Positions 27,961 to 36,923 of a stretch of 64,000 bases of DNA are shown piece by piece (position 1 is the first letter of the stretch; each line of letters starts with the position of its first letter). Origin of the DNA: Proteus columbae (lineage in GTDB: Bacteria; Pseudomonadota; Gammaproteobacteria; Enterobacterales; Enterobacteriaceae); contig NZ_NGVR01000011.1 of the NCBI RefSeq assembly GCF_002777965.1, forward strand, positions 33,284-97,283, read 5' to 3'. The translations under genes and the position numbers were made by a program. The notes beneath the pieces are model-generated. The model searched no databases. It worked only from the letters and a program-made list of their open reading frames with translations, and was not told the DNA's origin.

Positions 27961-28006
27961 TTGAAGTTTAACTCCGAAAATAATTATATATTGGAGTTAA
28001 CTTCAA
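27961..28006. promoter_or_regulatory. Operator-like extended palindrome before nanM
   Basis: TTGAAGTTTAACTCC at 27961-27975 mirrors GGAGTTAACTTCAA at 27993-28006 with one extra base. The inner AACTCC/GGAGTT arms, 17 bases apart, recur with the same spacing before nanE. This is a likely site of the nan-cluster RpiR regulator; that assignment is inference. Confidence 0.7.
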
Positions 28007-28053
28007 TATACAAAAAATATCCTACTTGATGACAATAATAAGAGCTAATAAGT

Positions 28054-29211
28054 ATGAACAGAATAAAGAAAATATCTTACTCCTGTCTTTCTGTAATGCT
28101 AGTGTCAGCAATATTCACCTCTACTAGTTTTGCAGAAAAACTTCCTAACTTACCTGTTACATTTAAAAGTGGGGCAGGAACAATCAGCAAAAATGTTATT
28201 TATGTTGGTTTAGGCACAGCAGGAAAATCTTGGTATAAGCTTGATCTTAATAATCAAACAAAACAATGGGAAAAAATAGCAGACTTTCCTGGAACACAAA
28301 GAGATCAAGCTATTGCTCTAGAACTAAATAACGATATTTATATTTTTGGTGGAGCGGGTAAAGAAAATGAAAATAGCGAAACAATTAGTGCACTTACAGA
28401 TGTATATCGCTATTCACCAAAAGAAAATAAATGGGAAAAGATCAACACACGAGCACCTTACGGATTAGTTGGGCACACAGGGATTAATATCAACAATGAT
28501 CAAGCGATTATTCTTGGTGGTGTTAATCAACAAATATTTGACGGTTATTTCGTTGATTTAAATCGTACTAAATCGAATGAATCTGAAAATAAAAAAGTCA
28601 TTAGTGATTATTTTAATCAGCCTGCTGAAGGTTACTTTTTTAATCGAAATATAATGGAATATAACGCTGAAAGTAATCAATGGCGATTATTAGGTGTTAT
28701 GCCATTTAATGGAACGGCGGGTTCTGCATTAGCTTATGATGGCAATAAAATCACTTTAATCAATGGTGAAATAAAACCAGGATTACGCACCAGTGAAGTA
28801 CAAACTGCCACATTAAAAAATAATCAATTACAGTGGAATTTAGCTGCTCAGAAATTACCCGATCTGATGCCTAATCAGCGGCAAGATGGTTTAGCGGGGG
28901 CATTTGCTGGTTATAGCATGCACACTTTACTTGTTGCTGGTGGGGCTAATTTTCCGGGAGCACAGGCAAACTATGCACAGCAACATTACTTTGCGCATCA
29001 AGGGTTAGAAAAAACATGGCATAAAGAAATTTATGGCTTTATTAATAATCAATGGAAAGTTATTGGTGAATTACCGCTTCCTCTTGGTTATGGCGTTACT
29101 GTTTCACATGATAATTCACTTTATTTAATTGGAGGCGAAACAAATAAAGGTGAAGCTGTTAATTCAGTTATTACTTTAACGATGAAAGATAAACAATTAA
29201 TTATTGAATAA
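28054..29211 (+). CDS. nanM: N-acetylneuraminate epimerase (mutarotase)
   Basis: NanM is a periplasmic beta-propeller enzyme that converts alpha-N-acetylneuraminate, as released by sialidases, to the beta anomer used by transport. The 385-residue protein has a signal peptide (residues 1-27, ending SFAEK) and six kelch-type repeats, seen as recurring GG motifs (IYIFGGAGKEN, AIILGGVNQQ, TLLVAGGANFPGA, LYLIGGETNKG). It is the first gene after the operator and is followed by an outer-membrane porin gene, a typical pairing for sialic acid uptake. Confidence 0.93.
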   Translation: MNRIKKISYSCLSVMLVSAIFTSTSFAEKLPNLPVTFKSGAGTISKNVIYVGLGTAGKSWYKLDLNNQTKQWEKIADFPGTQRDQAIALELNNDIYIFGGAGKENENSETISALTDVYRYSPKENKWEKINTRAPYGLVGHTGININNDQAIILGGVNQQIFDGYFVDLNRTKSNESENKKVISDYFNQPAEGYFFNRNIMEYNAESNQWRLLGVMPFNGTAGSALAYDGNKITLINGEIKPGLRTSEVQTATLKNNQLQWNLAAQKLPDLMPNQRQDGLAGAFAGYSMHTLLVAGGANFPGAQANYAQQHYFAHQGLEKTWHKEIYGFINNQWKVIGELPLPLGYGVTVSHDNSLYLIGGETNKGEAVNSVITLTMKDKQLIIE

Positions 29212-29292
29212 TCTCTTCCTACATATAAATTAAAATAATTCATAAAGATCTCCTTGATTCATTCAGGGGATCTCACCTTTTGGAAAAATATT

Positions 29293-29988
29293 ATGCTAAA
29301 TAAAAAGAAAAAACTTTTATTGTCATGCTGTGCTTTATTAATGTCATCTCAATTATATGCGACTACATTAGACTTCCGTCATGAATATGCAGATTCGACA
29401 CGAATTAATAAAGATAGAATTGCATTTATTCATTCTTTTTCAAATGGCATTGGTTTTTATATTGATGCAAGTGTCAAATCAGGTGGTGTTGATGGTGAAA
29501 AAGATAAATTATTTAGTGATGTTGTTAATAATGCCATTGAAATGGGGTTAAGCTACAATCATAAATTAAATAATAATGTCACATTACAGCCTGGTCTTAT
29601 TTTCGAAACAGTTACCGATACTTCTATCTATAAACCTTATCTAAAAGCACAATATAATTTTGATAATGGTTTATATATTGCAGGGCGTTATCGTTTTGAT
29701 TATGCCCGTAAAACAAAACAGGGTGTTGATGATGAAAAAACAAATCGCCTTGATGGTTTTATAGGTTATAAATATAACAAATTTAAAGTGGAATATGACT
29801 ACACGCAAATGTATAGCGACGCTATAAAATATGATAATAAAAAACGCAATTATGAGCATAACGTCGCTTTCTCTTATCAAATCAACAGTACTTTCACACC
29901 TTATATTGAAGTTGGCAATATGGCTGTAAGCCCTCTTAGTGATTCTCGTCAGACACGTTATCGAGTCGGGTTGCAGTTCCATTTTTAA
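29293..29988 (+). CDS. nanC: KdgM-family oligogalacturonate/sialic-acid-type porin (NanC-like)
   Basis: The 231-residue protein begins with a signal peptide (KKKLLLSCCALLMSSQLYA, cleavage near residue 23) and continues as alternating polar and aromatic beta strands to a C-terminal Phe (GLQFHF), the outer-membrane barrel signature. Length and motifs fit the 12-strand KdgM family, to which the sialic acid porin NanC belongs. I chose the ATG at 29293 because it gives a clean signal peptide; the longer frame adds 13 residues that spoil it. Its place after nanM supports N-acetylneuraminate as the cargo. Confidence 0.85.
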   Translation: MLNKKKKLLLSCCALLMSSQLYATTLDFRHEYADSTRINKDRIAFIHSFSNGIGFYIDASVKSGGVDGEKDKLFSDVVNNAIEMGLSYNHKLNNNVTLQPGLIFETVTDTSIYKPYLKAQYNFDNGLYIAGRYRFDYARKTKQGVDDEKTNRLDGFIGYKYNKFKVEYDYTQMYSDAIKYDNKKRNYEHNVAFSYQINSTFTPYIEVGNMAVSPLSDSRQTRYRVGLQFHF

Positions 29989-30014
29989 TTTAAGTTAAGT
30001 AAAGCAAAATAAAA

Positions 30015-30045
30015 AAGAGGGAGAGTGGTGGAAATATCACTCTTC
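30015..30045 (+). terminator. Probable terminator after nanC
   Basis: AGAGTG and CACTCT pair around GTGGAAATAT, followed by a T-rich stretch (TCTTCTTATTTT). Moderate strength. Confidence 0.55.
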
Positions 30046-30136
30046 TTCTTATTTTATATAGTTATCAGTAAGTTGAGAAAGGTTGGTTATTGTTTGATCT
30101 TCTTCACAAATTACTGTTTTTTTGATTGAGAAATTA

Positions 30137-30165
30137 AACTCCGTAAAATATTATAAATTGGAGTT
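30137..30165. promoter_or_regulatory. Operator-like palindrome before nanE
   Basis: AACTCC (30137-30142) and GGAGTT (30160-30165) are 17 bases apart, as before nanM, and flanking bases TTAAACTCCG and TTGGAGTTA are shared too. It lies 33 bases before the nanE start. Confidence 0.7.
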
Positions 30166-30197
30166 ACATTTCAAAAGAAGAGAACAGTGAGTTCAAA

Positions 30198-30896
30198 ATG
30201 GCGCTAATTGAAAAGATGACTAAAGATATTCAACAAAAAGGTGGACTAATTGTGTCTTGCCAGCCAGTTGATAATAGCCCAATGGATAAGCCTGAGATTG
30301 TTGCTGCAATGGCTCAAGCAGCGGTAAATGCGGGAGCAATCGCAGTGCGTATTGAAGGAATTGATAATTTAAGAGCAACTCGTCCTCTTATTGATGTGCC
30401 GATCATTGGTATCGTGAAACGAGATTTACCTGATAGCCCTGTGAGGATCACCCCGTGGCTTAGTGATGTTGATGACTTAGCTAAAGCAGGCGCGGATATT
30501 ATTGCTTTTGATGGTACTGATCGAGTGCGTCCTGTACCAGTGAAAACGTTATTAGCGCATATTCATCGTTTAGGAAAATTGGCGATGGCAGATTGCGCCA
30601 CCTTTGACGAAGGCATGTATTGCCAAGAGTTAGGCACCGAATTTATTGGTTCAACGATGTCAGGTTATACAGGTGGCGAAATACCAAAGTTGCCTGATTT
30701 ACCGCTGGTCACTGCGTTGGCTGAAAAAGGATGCCGAGTGATTGCCGAAGGGCGTTATAACACACCGATGATAGCTGCAAGAGGAATGCAAGCCGGTGCT
30801 TGGGCTGTCACGGTAGGCTCTGCATTAACACGTCTTGAACATGTCTGTGATTGGTTCACTCAAGCATTAAAGTGGCAGCAGGAGTTAGATAAATGA
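30198..30896 (+). CDS. nanE: N-acetylmannosamine-6-phosphate 2-epimerase
   Basis: NanE converts N-acetylmannosamine 6-phosphate to N-acetylglucosamine 6-phosphate in sialic acid breakdown. The 232-residue TIM-barrel protein carries family blocks [22 protein letters not shown] with a catalytic-type lysine, [23 protein letters not shown] and [10 protein letters not shown]. It overlaps nanK by 4 bases (ATGA) and opens the nanE-nanK-siaT-nanQ transcription unit. Intact. Confidence 0.95.
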   Translation: MALIEKMTKDIQQKGGLIVSCQPVDNSPMDKPEIVAAMAQAAVNAGAIAVRIEGIDNLRATRPLIDVPIIGIVKRDLPDSPVRITPWLSDVDDLAKAGADIIAFDGTDRVRPVPVKTLLAHIHRLGKLAMADCATFDEGMYCQELGTEFIGSTMSGYTGGEIPKLPDLPLVTALAEKGCRVIAEGRYNTPMIAARGMQAGAWAVTVGSALTRLEHVCDWFTQALKWQQELDK

Positions 30897-31762
30897 ATAC
30901 ATTAGCCATTGATATTGGAGGAACAAAAATTTCGGCAGCACTAATTAGCCGAGATAACCAATTGACACAACATACGCAGATCACCACACCCGCAAGTGCA
31001 TCACCAACACAACTTTATGAAGCACTCGTTGCTATTACGACACCACTAAAAAACCATGCTAATAGTGTTGCCGTGGCATCAACAGGCATTATTTGTAATG
31101 GCATTTTAACGGCTCTGAATCCGGATAATTTAGGCGGATTAAAGGATTTTCCTTTAAAAGAAACGTTATCTGCGATCACGGGGTTGCCATGTTGGTTATT
31201 GAATGATGCTCAAGCCGCAACATGGGCTGAATATGATTATCGTCGTGAAACTATTTCTGATATGGCGTTTATCACTGTATCGACAGGTGTTGGCGGTGGC
31301 GTTATTCAACAAGGACAACTTTTTACAGGAAAACGAGGTATTGCCGGCCATTTAGGGCACACCTTAGCAGATCCTCATGGCCCACGTTGTGGCTGTGGTC
31401 GCTATGGTTGCGTTGAAGCCATCGCTTCAGGTCGTGCGATTGCCGCACAGGCAACTGGAGAACTTGCAGGAAAAGATGCTAAATCGATTTTTGCTGCCTT
31501 TCATCAGGGGAATTCACAAGCAAAATCGCTTATTAAGCGCTCAGCAAACACAATTGCAAATTTGGTAACAGATATTAAAGCAACAACCGATGCCGATTGT
31601 GTCGTTCTTGGCGGTAGTGTTGGGTTAGCGAAAGGGTATATAGAACTCGTTCAAGCAGCCATGACACAACAGCCATTAGCATTACAAGTGCCGATATTAT
31701 CGGCTCACTACCATCATGATGCCGGGCTCTGGGGCGCTGTCCTGTGGGCTAGAGAGCAATAA
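30893..31762 (+). CDS. nanK: N-acetylmannosamine kinase (ROK family)
   Basis: NanK phosphorylates N-acetylmannosamine at O6 with ATP. The 289-residue protein has the ROK phosphate loop [14 protein letters not shown] at residues 4-17, the second nucleotide block [10 protein letters not shown], and the zinc-binding cluster [15 protein letters not shown] with a preceding GHLGH. Its start overlaps the nanE stop, so translation is coupled. Intact. Confidence 0.94.
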   Translation: MNTLAIDIGGTKISAALISRDNQLTQHTQITTPASASPTQLYEALVAITTPLKNHANSVAVASTGIICNGILTALNPDNLGGLKDFPLKETLSAITGLPCWLLNDAQAATWAEYDYRRETISDMAFITVSTGVGGGVIQQGQLFTGKRGIAGHLGHTLADPHGPRCGCGRYGCVEAIASGRAIAAQATGELAGKDAKSIFAAFHQGNSQAKSLIKRSANTIANLVTDIKATTDADCVVLGGSVGLAKGYIELVQAAMTQQPLALQVPILSAHYHHDAGLWGAVLWAREQ

Positions 31763-31813
31763 AAAAACTGTCGTAAAACTTACCTTTTACCCTACATATG
31801 GCAGGACTAAAAA

Positions 31814-33307
31814 ATGCAATTACATGATTTTGGTTTCATTAATTATGCAGTGCTGTTTGGTTATTTAGCAGCAATGCTACTCGTTGGTGTTTATTTCTCT
31901 AAACGTCAAAAAACCGCGGATGATTATTTCCGTGGTGGCGGTCGCGTTCCTGGTTGGGCTGCGGGTGTTTCTGTGTTTGCAACCACATTAAGCTCGATTA
32001 CGTTTATGTCCATTCCTGCAAAGGCTTATACCTCAGACTGGACTTTTATTATTGGGCAATATTTAGCTATCGCTATTTTGCCATTAGTCTTTTATTTCTA
32101 TATTCCATTTTTTAGAAAATTAAAAATCACTTCGGCTTATGAATATTTAGAAGCACGTTTTGATGTACGCAGCCGTTTATTTGCCAGCCTTTCATTTATG
32201 TTATTCCATATTGGTCGGGTGGCCATTATTACTTACTTAACTGTACTTGCTTTGCGCCCTTTTATGGGTATCGACCCAGTTGTTTTAATCGTACTGATTA
32301 GCTTGCTATGTATTATTTATACTTGGATGGGCGGAATTGAAGGTGTTATTTGGACTGACGTTATTCAAGGATTATTACTTTCAGGTGGTGCAGTTCTTAT
32401 TTTCATTATGATCTGCTTTAAAGTTGACGGCGGAATTAGTGAAATTTTTACTGCAACATCACAAGCCGATAAATTCTTTCCTACGACTCAATTTCGTTGG
32501 AGTTGGACTGATAGCACAATCCCTGTATTGATGATCGGTTTTTTATTCGCGAATATTCAGCAATTTACCGCAAGTCAGGATGTTGTACAGCGTTATATCG
32601 TGACAGATTCTATTGAAGAAACAAAACGCACACTGATAACAAATGCGAAACTAGTTGCCATTATTCCTATCTTCTTCTTTGCTATTGGATCTGCCTTGTT
32701 TGTGTATTACAAACAGAATCCTAATTTCTTACCTGAAGGCTTTAATACGGGGGGAATTTTACCTCTGTTTATTGTGACTGAAATGCCTGTTGGTATTGCT
32801 GGATTAATTATTGCAGCTATTTTTGCTGCGGCTCAATCCAGTATTTCGAGTAGCTTAAATAGTATCTCAAGCTGTTTTAACTCTGATATTTACACGCGTT
32901 TAAGTAAATCTGAACGCAGTGCTGAACAAAAAATGAAAGTCGCAAGATTAGTCATTATTGTTGCTGGTGTCTTCAGTAGCTTGGCAGCAATTTGGTTAGT
33001 TTTATCTGATGAGTCTGAAATTTGGGATGCTTTTAACAGCCTGATTGGTTTAATGGGCGGCCCAATGACTGGTTTGTTTATGCTGGGTATTTTTGTTAAA
33101 CGTGCAAATGCAGGTAGTGCAGTTGTAGGGATCATTGTCAGTATTATTGCAGTATTAGCTGCACGTTATGGCAGTGATCTTAATTTCTTCTTCTACGGAG
33201 TCATTGGTGCCATGTCTGTTGTTATTGCAGGAACAATTACAGCACCGCTTTTCACATCAGCAAAACAAATTTCATTAGATGATAGTGAAATATCAGGAAA
33301 TAAATAG
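31814..33307 (+). CDS. siaT: Sodium-coupled sialic acid symporter (SSS family)
   Basis: This inner-membrane symporter carries N-acetylneuraminate with sodium. The 497-residue protein has about 13 hydrophobic segments and the SSS-family motifs GGGRVPGWAAGVSVFATTLSSITFM and TASQDVVQRY. It closely resembles the structurally characterised Proteus mirabilis SiaT as I remember it, differing at scattered positions, for example around residue 215-225 and 300. It replaces the MFS-type NanT of E. coli. It lies inside the nanEK-siaT-nanQ unit, 51 bases after nanK. Confidence 0.93.
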   Translation: MQLHDFGFINYAVLFGYLAAMLLVGVYFSKRQKTADDYFRGGGRVPGWAAGVSVFATTLSSITFMSIPAKAYTSDWTFIIGQYLAIAILPLVFYFYIPFFRKLKITSAYEYLEARFDVRSRLFASLSFMLFHIGRVAIITYLTVLALRPFMGIDPVVLIVLISLLCIIYTWMGGIEGVIWTDVIQGLLLSGGAVLIFIMICFKVDGGISEIFTATSQADKFFPTTQFRWSWTDSTIPVLMIGFLFANIQQFTASQDVVQRYIVTDSIEETKRTLITNAKLVAIIPIFFFAIGSALFVYYKQNPNFLPEGFNTGGILPLFIVTEMPVGIAGLIIAAIFAAAQSSISSSLNSISSCFNSDIYTRLSKSERSAEQKMKVARLVIIVAGVFSSLAAIWLVLSDESEIWDAFNSLIGLMGGPMTGLFMLGIFVKRANAGSAVVGIIVSIIAVLAARYGSDLNFFFYGVIGAMSVVIAGTITAPLFTSAKQISLDDSEISGNK

Positions 33308-33790
<483 letters not shown>

Positions 33791-33808
33791 CAATTACTGT
33801 TTTTATTA

Positions 33809-33872
33809 AGCGCTTTATTTCTGATGTATCAGTAAGTTGTATTCTGATGACATAAGGAATAAAGCGTTTTTT
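33809..33872 (+). terminator. Long-loop terminator after nanQ
   Basis: CGCTTTATT (33811-33819) and AATAAAGCG (33858-33866) pair across a 38-base loop, followed by TTTTTTATT. It separates the nan operon from the regulator gene. Confidence 0.65.
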
Positions 33873-33978
33873 ATTATCACATTATTGTATGAGCAAGGCT
33901 TTTTTTAACTGGTTGGAATTGGTACTCTTGTTAGCAGAATTTTTTTCCGTGTATCTTCTGCAACCAAGGATAATCTCC

Positions 33979-34866
33979 ATGACAGAACAGGCAACGACCC
34001 GACTAAAGCCGGGTAAAATACTTGATACGCTAGGCGCAATGAAAAATAGTCTAACGCGAGTATCACAGCGTATTGCAGACTATATCCTGTTCCATCCTAC
34101 AGAAGTTACTCAGCTCTCTATTGCTCAACTTTCACAAGCGACAAAAGCGGGTGAAGCGACGGTTGTGCGTTTTTGTCGCACATTGGGTTATAAAGGGTTT
34201 CAAGATTTTAAAATGGATTTGGCGATTGAAATGGCGACCTCTGATAATGAAGAGTCACCTATTCTTGATGCCGAAGTAACCCATCAAGATGATATCCATA
34301 CCATTGGTTTAAAACTTCAAGCAACGATTAATAACGTACTATCAGAGACATTGAATCTGCTCGATATGAAGCAAGTGCAAGGTGCTGTAAATGCTTTATT
34401 ATCTGCAAACTATATTTTTATTTGTGGTGTTGGCTCTTCAGGAATTACAGCCGAAGATTTAAAAAATAAACTTATGCGAATTGGTTATCGTGTTGATGCT
34501 GTTACAAATAACCACTTTATGTATATGCAAGCTTCGTTATTAAAACCAGGCGATGTTGCTATTGGAATTAGCCATTCAGGTAATTCTCCTGAAACTGTTC
34601 ATGCTCTTAAATTAGCTAAAGAAGCAGGAGCCAGCACCATTGCATTGACTCATAATTTAGGTTCACAAATTATGGAGTATGCTGATCACCATTTAATTAA
34701 CGGTAACCGACAAGGGAAATTGCAAGGCGACTCTATTGGTACAAAAACAGCACAACTCTTTGTATTAGATCTTCTTTATACACTATTAGTACAAGCTCAG
34801 CCTGACATGGTTAAAGAGCAAAAGTTACGAACATTAAATGCGCTAAAACAGACTCATTCTGCATAA
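33979..34866 (+). CDS. RpiR-family regulator of the nan cluster
   Basis: The 295-residue protein has an RpiR helix-turn-helix (about 20-85; LSIAQLSQATKAGEATVVRFCRTLGYKGFQDFK) and a SIS domain (about 125-265; IFICGVGSSGITAEDLKNKL, VAIGISHSGNSPETVHALKLA). I start it at the ATG at 33979, behind AAGGA with 8-base spacing; the longer frame adds 30 hydrophobic residues overlapping the terminator region. Vibrio NanR is also RpiR type and responds to N-acetylmannosamine 6-phosphate, whereas E. coli NanR is GntR type. The shared AACTCC-N17-GGAGTT sites before nanM and nanE are its likely targets. Confidence 0.85.
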   Translation: MTEQATTRLKPGKILDTLGAMKNSLTRVSQRIADYILFHPTEVTQLSIAQLSQATKAGEATVVRFCRTLGYKGFQDFKMDLAIEMATSDNEESPILDAEVTHQDDIHTIGLKLQATINNVLSETLNLLDMKQVQGAVNALLSANYIFICGVGSSGITAEDLKNKLMRIGYRVDAVTNNHFMYMQASLLKPGDVAIGISHSGNSPETVHALKLAKEAGASTIALTHNLGSQIMEYADHHLINGNRQGKLQGDSIGTKTAQLFVLDLLYTLLVQAQPDMVKEQKLRTLNALKQTHSA

Positions 34867-34989
34867 GTTCATCTCTATTTTGTGTGGTTTTTAGTGAAAA
34901 TTAGTTAAAGATCACACTTTCATTTTTCTCTTCCTTTAACGCTCATTTCGTTATTGCGTTCTGAAGTATAGCTCTCTAATATAGAGTCA

Positions 34990-34995
34990 AACTCC
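34990..34995. promoter_or_regulatory. Possible half operator before nanA
   Basis: CAAACTCCATAAATTAA resembles the left half of the two nan palindromes, but no GGAGTT partner is found 17 bases on. A weak or degenerate site of the same regulator is possible. Confidence 0.35.
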
Positions 34996-35038
34996 ATAAA
35001 TTAAACAATAAAGAAATTAACCTCCAAAGGAAGTGATC

Positions 35039-35929
35039 ATGAACAAACTCTCTGGACTGATTGCCGCGCCTCATACCCCATTTGCGACTGACGGTAGCGT
35101 TAATTATCCTGTCATTGATGAGATAGCAAAACACCTTATAGCAAGCGGTGTGACGGGTGCTTATGTATTAGGAACAACGGGTGAAGGTATTCATTGCTCT
35201 GTTGAAGAACGTAAGAAAGTAGCCGAACGCTGGGTTGATGCCAGTCAGGGTAAGCTTGATCTTATTATTCATACAGGCGCACTCAGTATTGCTGATACGC
35301 TAGAACTTGCTCGCCATGCCGAAACATTAGATATCAAAGCAACATCAGTGATTGGTCCTTGTTTCTTTAAGCCAGGCAATGTTGATGACTTGGTTGAATA
35401 TTGCCGTTTAGCCGCAGCCAGCGCGCCATCAAAAGGTTTTTATTATTATCACTCCACCATGTCAGGCTTGAGCATTGATATGGAAAAATTCTTACAAGCT
35501 GCGGGTAAAGCTATCCCAAATCTATCAGGTATGAAGTTTAACTCTCCTGATATGTATGAATTCCAGCGTTGTTTACGTGTAGATGGTGGAAAATATGACA
35601 TCCCATTTGGGGTTGATGAATTTATTCCTGCTGGATTAGCCTGTGGTGCATTAAGCGCTGTCGGCAGTACTTATAACTACGCTGCGCCACTATACCTTGA
35701 AATTATTGAAAAATTTAAAGCAGGTGATCATGAAGGCGTTACCGCTTGTATGGATAAAGTAATTGCGATTATTCGTGTGTTAGTCGAATACGGCGGTGTT
35801 GCAGCAGGAAAAGTGGCAATGCAACTGCATGGCATTGATGTAGGCTCTCCTCGCCGCCCATTACGCCCAATGACCGCAGAGCAAACAGCAGATGCTCTCG
35901 CGAAGTTTAAAGCGGCTAATTTTCTGTAA
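35039..35929 (+). CDS. nanA: N-acetylneuraminate lyase, eukaryote-like clade
   Basis: NanA splits N-acetylneuraminate to N-acetylmannosamine and pyruvate. The 296-residue TIM-barrel protein has the GTTGEG carboxylate-binding motif (45-50), the catalytic tyrosine in YYYH (Tyr137) and the Schiff-base lysine in GMKF (Lys166). Blocks such as GTTGEG, YYYH and AVGSTYNY look more like the animal and protozoan enzyme than E. coli NanA, which has GSTGE and YNIP. I start at the ATG at 35039 with AAGGA 7 bases upstream, not the GTG two codons earlier. It is separated from the other nan genes by the regulator and ends at a strong terminator. Confidence 0.94.
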   Translation: MNKLSGLIAAPHTPFATDGSVNYPVIDEIAKHLIASGVTGAYVLGTTGEGIHCSVEERKKVAERWVDASQGKLDLIIHTGALSIADTLELARHAETLDIKATSVIGPCFFKPGNVDDLVEYCRLAAASAPSKGFYYYHSTMSGLSIDMEKFLQAAGKAIPNLSGMKFNSPDMYEFQRCLRVDGGKYDIPFGVDEFIPAGLACGALSAVGSTYNYAAPLYLEIIEKFKAGDHEGVTACMDKVIAIIRVLVEYGGVAAGKVAMQLHGIDVGSPRRPLRPMTAEQTADALAKFKAANFL

Positions 35930-35994
35930 TTGATTTGACTTTGATTGAGTATTTATAGATAACCCATTTTTAACATCTCCCCCATTGATGTAAC

Positions 35995-36024
35995 AGTGGC
36001 TTTTAGATGAAAGCCACTTTTTTA
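35995..36024 (+). terminator. Terminator after nanA
   Basis: AGTGGCTTT and AAAGCCACT pair perfectly around TAGATG, followed by TTTTTT. Confidence 0.88.
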
Positions 36025-36105
36025 TTATTCACTCTACAACTTGATTTTAAATTTCACTCCAACCAAAGTATTAGCAATAATTATATTCTTTACTTAGGTG
36101 TATTT

Positions 36106-36822
36106 ATGGCATGTGAATTCCTGACCCAAGCAACACTCAAAAAATTGTTAACAGGTGAAACTTGGCAACGACAAATCAATGATGAAAGTATTATTGATGT
36201 CAGCTTAAATGCGGGGCAATTAATAATTTGTCAGCCTGAAATTGAGGAAAGCTTTATTCCCTTTAGTCAGAAGCTCATGGCTTATTGTGAGCCGCTTGCA
36301 CTTAAGTTTCCATTTATTGAATTTGCTCAGCCACAAGAATTTCATTCCACATTATTAACGATTTTTAATCAACAAAATGAACAATTTAAACTGCAACGGC
36401 CCGTATTATTAGCATGGTGCCATGAGATTGCTCAAATATTTAATCAAACAAAACGAATTGAAATTTCATTTAATAATGTTGTGTTAACGTCTAATGGTAG
36501 TGTGATATTAACGGGCGTTTCAAAGGAATTAGAACGATTTAGACAAAAGGTTTATCAACAGATCCCCATTGAGAACACACTTCATAAAAATATTATTCAT
36601 ATCACGCTTGGGCGATTACGTGAAAATACGTCATCAGCAGAAATGAAGACGCTTTATGATGAGTTAGAGCAGAACCGATCATCATTAATGTTTTATGATA
36701 TTAATACCCCTATTGTTATTCGACATCCAAAATTTGTGGTGAGTAAAGGTTCACTTTCATCTGAAGTGCAATTAGGTTTAACGATGGAATTTAATCAGTT
36801 ATGGCCATTTAGGTGTTATTAA
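36106..36822 (+). CDS. Possible 2H-phosphoesterase-superfamily protein
   Basis: I do not know a named gene for this 238-residue protein. Two His-x-Thr motifs lie 85 residues apart, HSTLL (His80) and HITLGRL (His165), each after a hydrophobic strand. That is the layout of 2H phosphoesterases (LigT, CPDase, AKAP7-like), which hydrolyse 2',3'-cyclic phosphates or 2'-5' linkages. The ATG at 36106 follows TTAGGTG; the longer frame would begin inside the nanA terminator and is rejected. It stands alone between the nan cluster and an acyltransferase. Substrate is unknown, and the fold assignment is a pattern-based inference. Confidence 0.6.
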   Translation: MACEFLTQATLKKLLTGETWQRQINDESIIDVSLNAGQLIICQPEIEESFIPFSQKLMAYCEPLALKFPFIEFAQPQEFHSTLLTIFNQQNEQFKLQRPVLLAWCHEIAQIFNQTKRIEISFNNVVLTSNGSVILTGVSKELERFRQKVYQQIPIENTLHKNIIHITLGRLRENTSSAEMKTLYDELEQNRSSLMFYDINTPIVIRHPKFVVSKGSLSSEVQLGLTMEFNQLWPFRCY

Positions 36823-36923
36823 TAGTAAATATTAAATAGTCTTTTTCTTTTTGTGACTAAAGCGATATGGCTAATTGGTATATAATCCAGCAATTCTTTC
36901 TATTCGGATTATGTGTTTGAATT

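Noticed and set aside
29254-29292. Longer start for the KdgM-type porin
   Set aside because: The extra 13 residues would precede and disrupt the signal peptide.
33889-33978. Longer start for the nan RpiR regulator
   Set aside because: The 30 extra residues are hydrophobic, unlike the family, and lie right behind the operon terminator; the inner ATG has AAGGA.
36007-36105. Longer start for the 2H-like protein
   Set aside because: The upstream codons overlap the nanA terminator hairpin.
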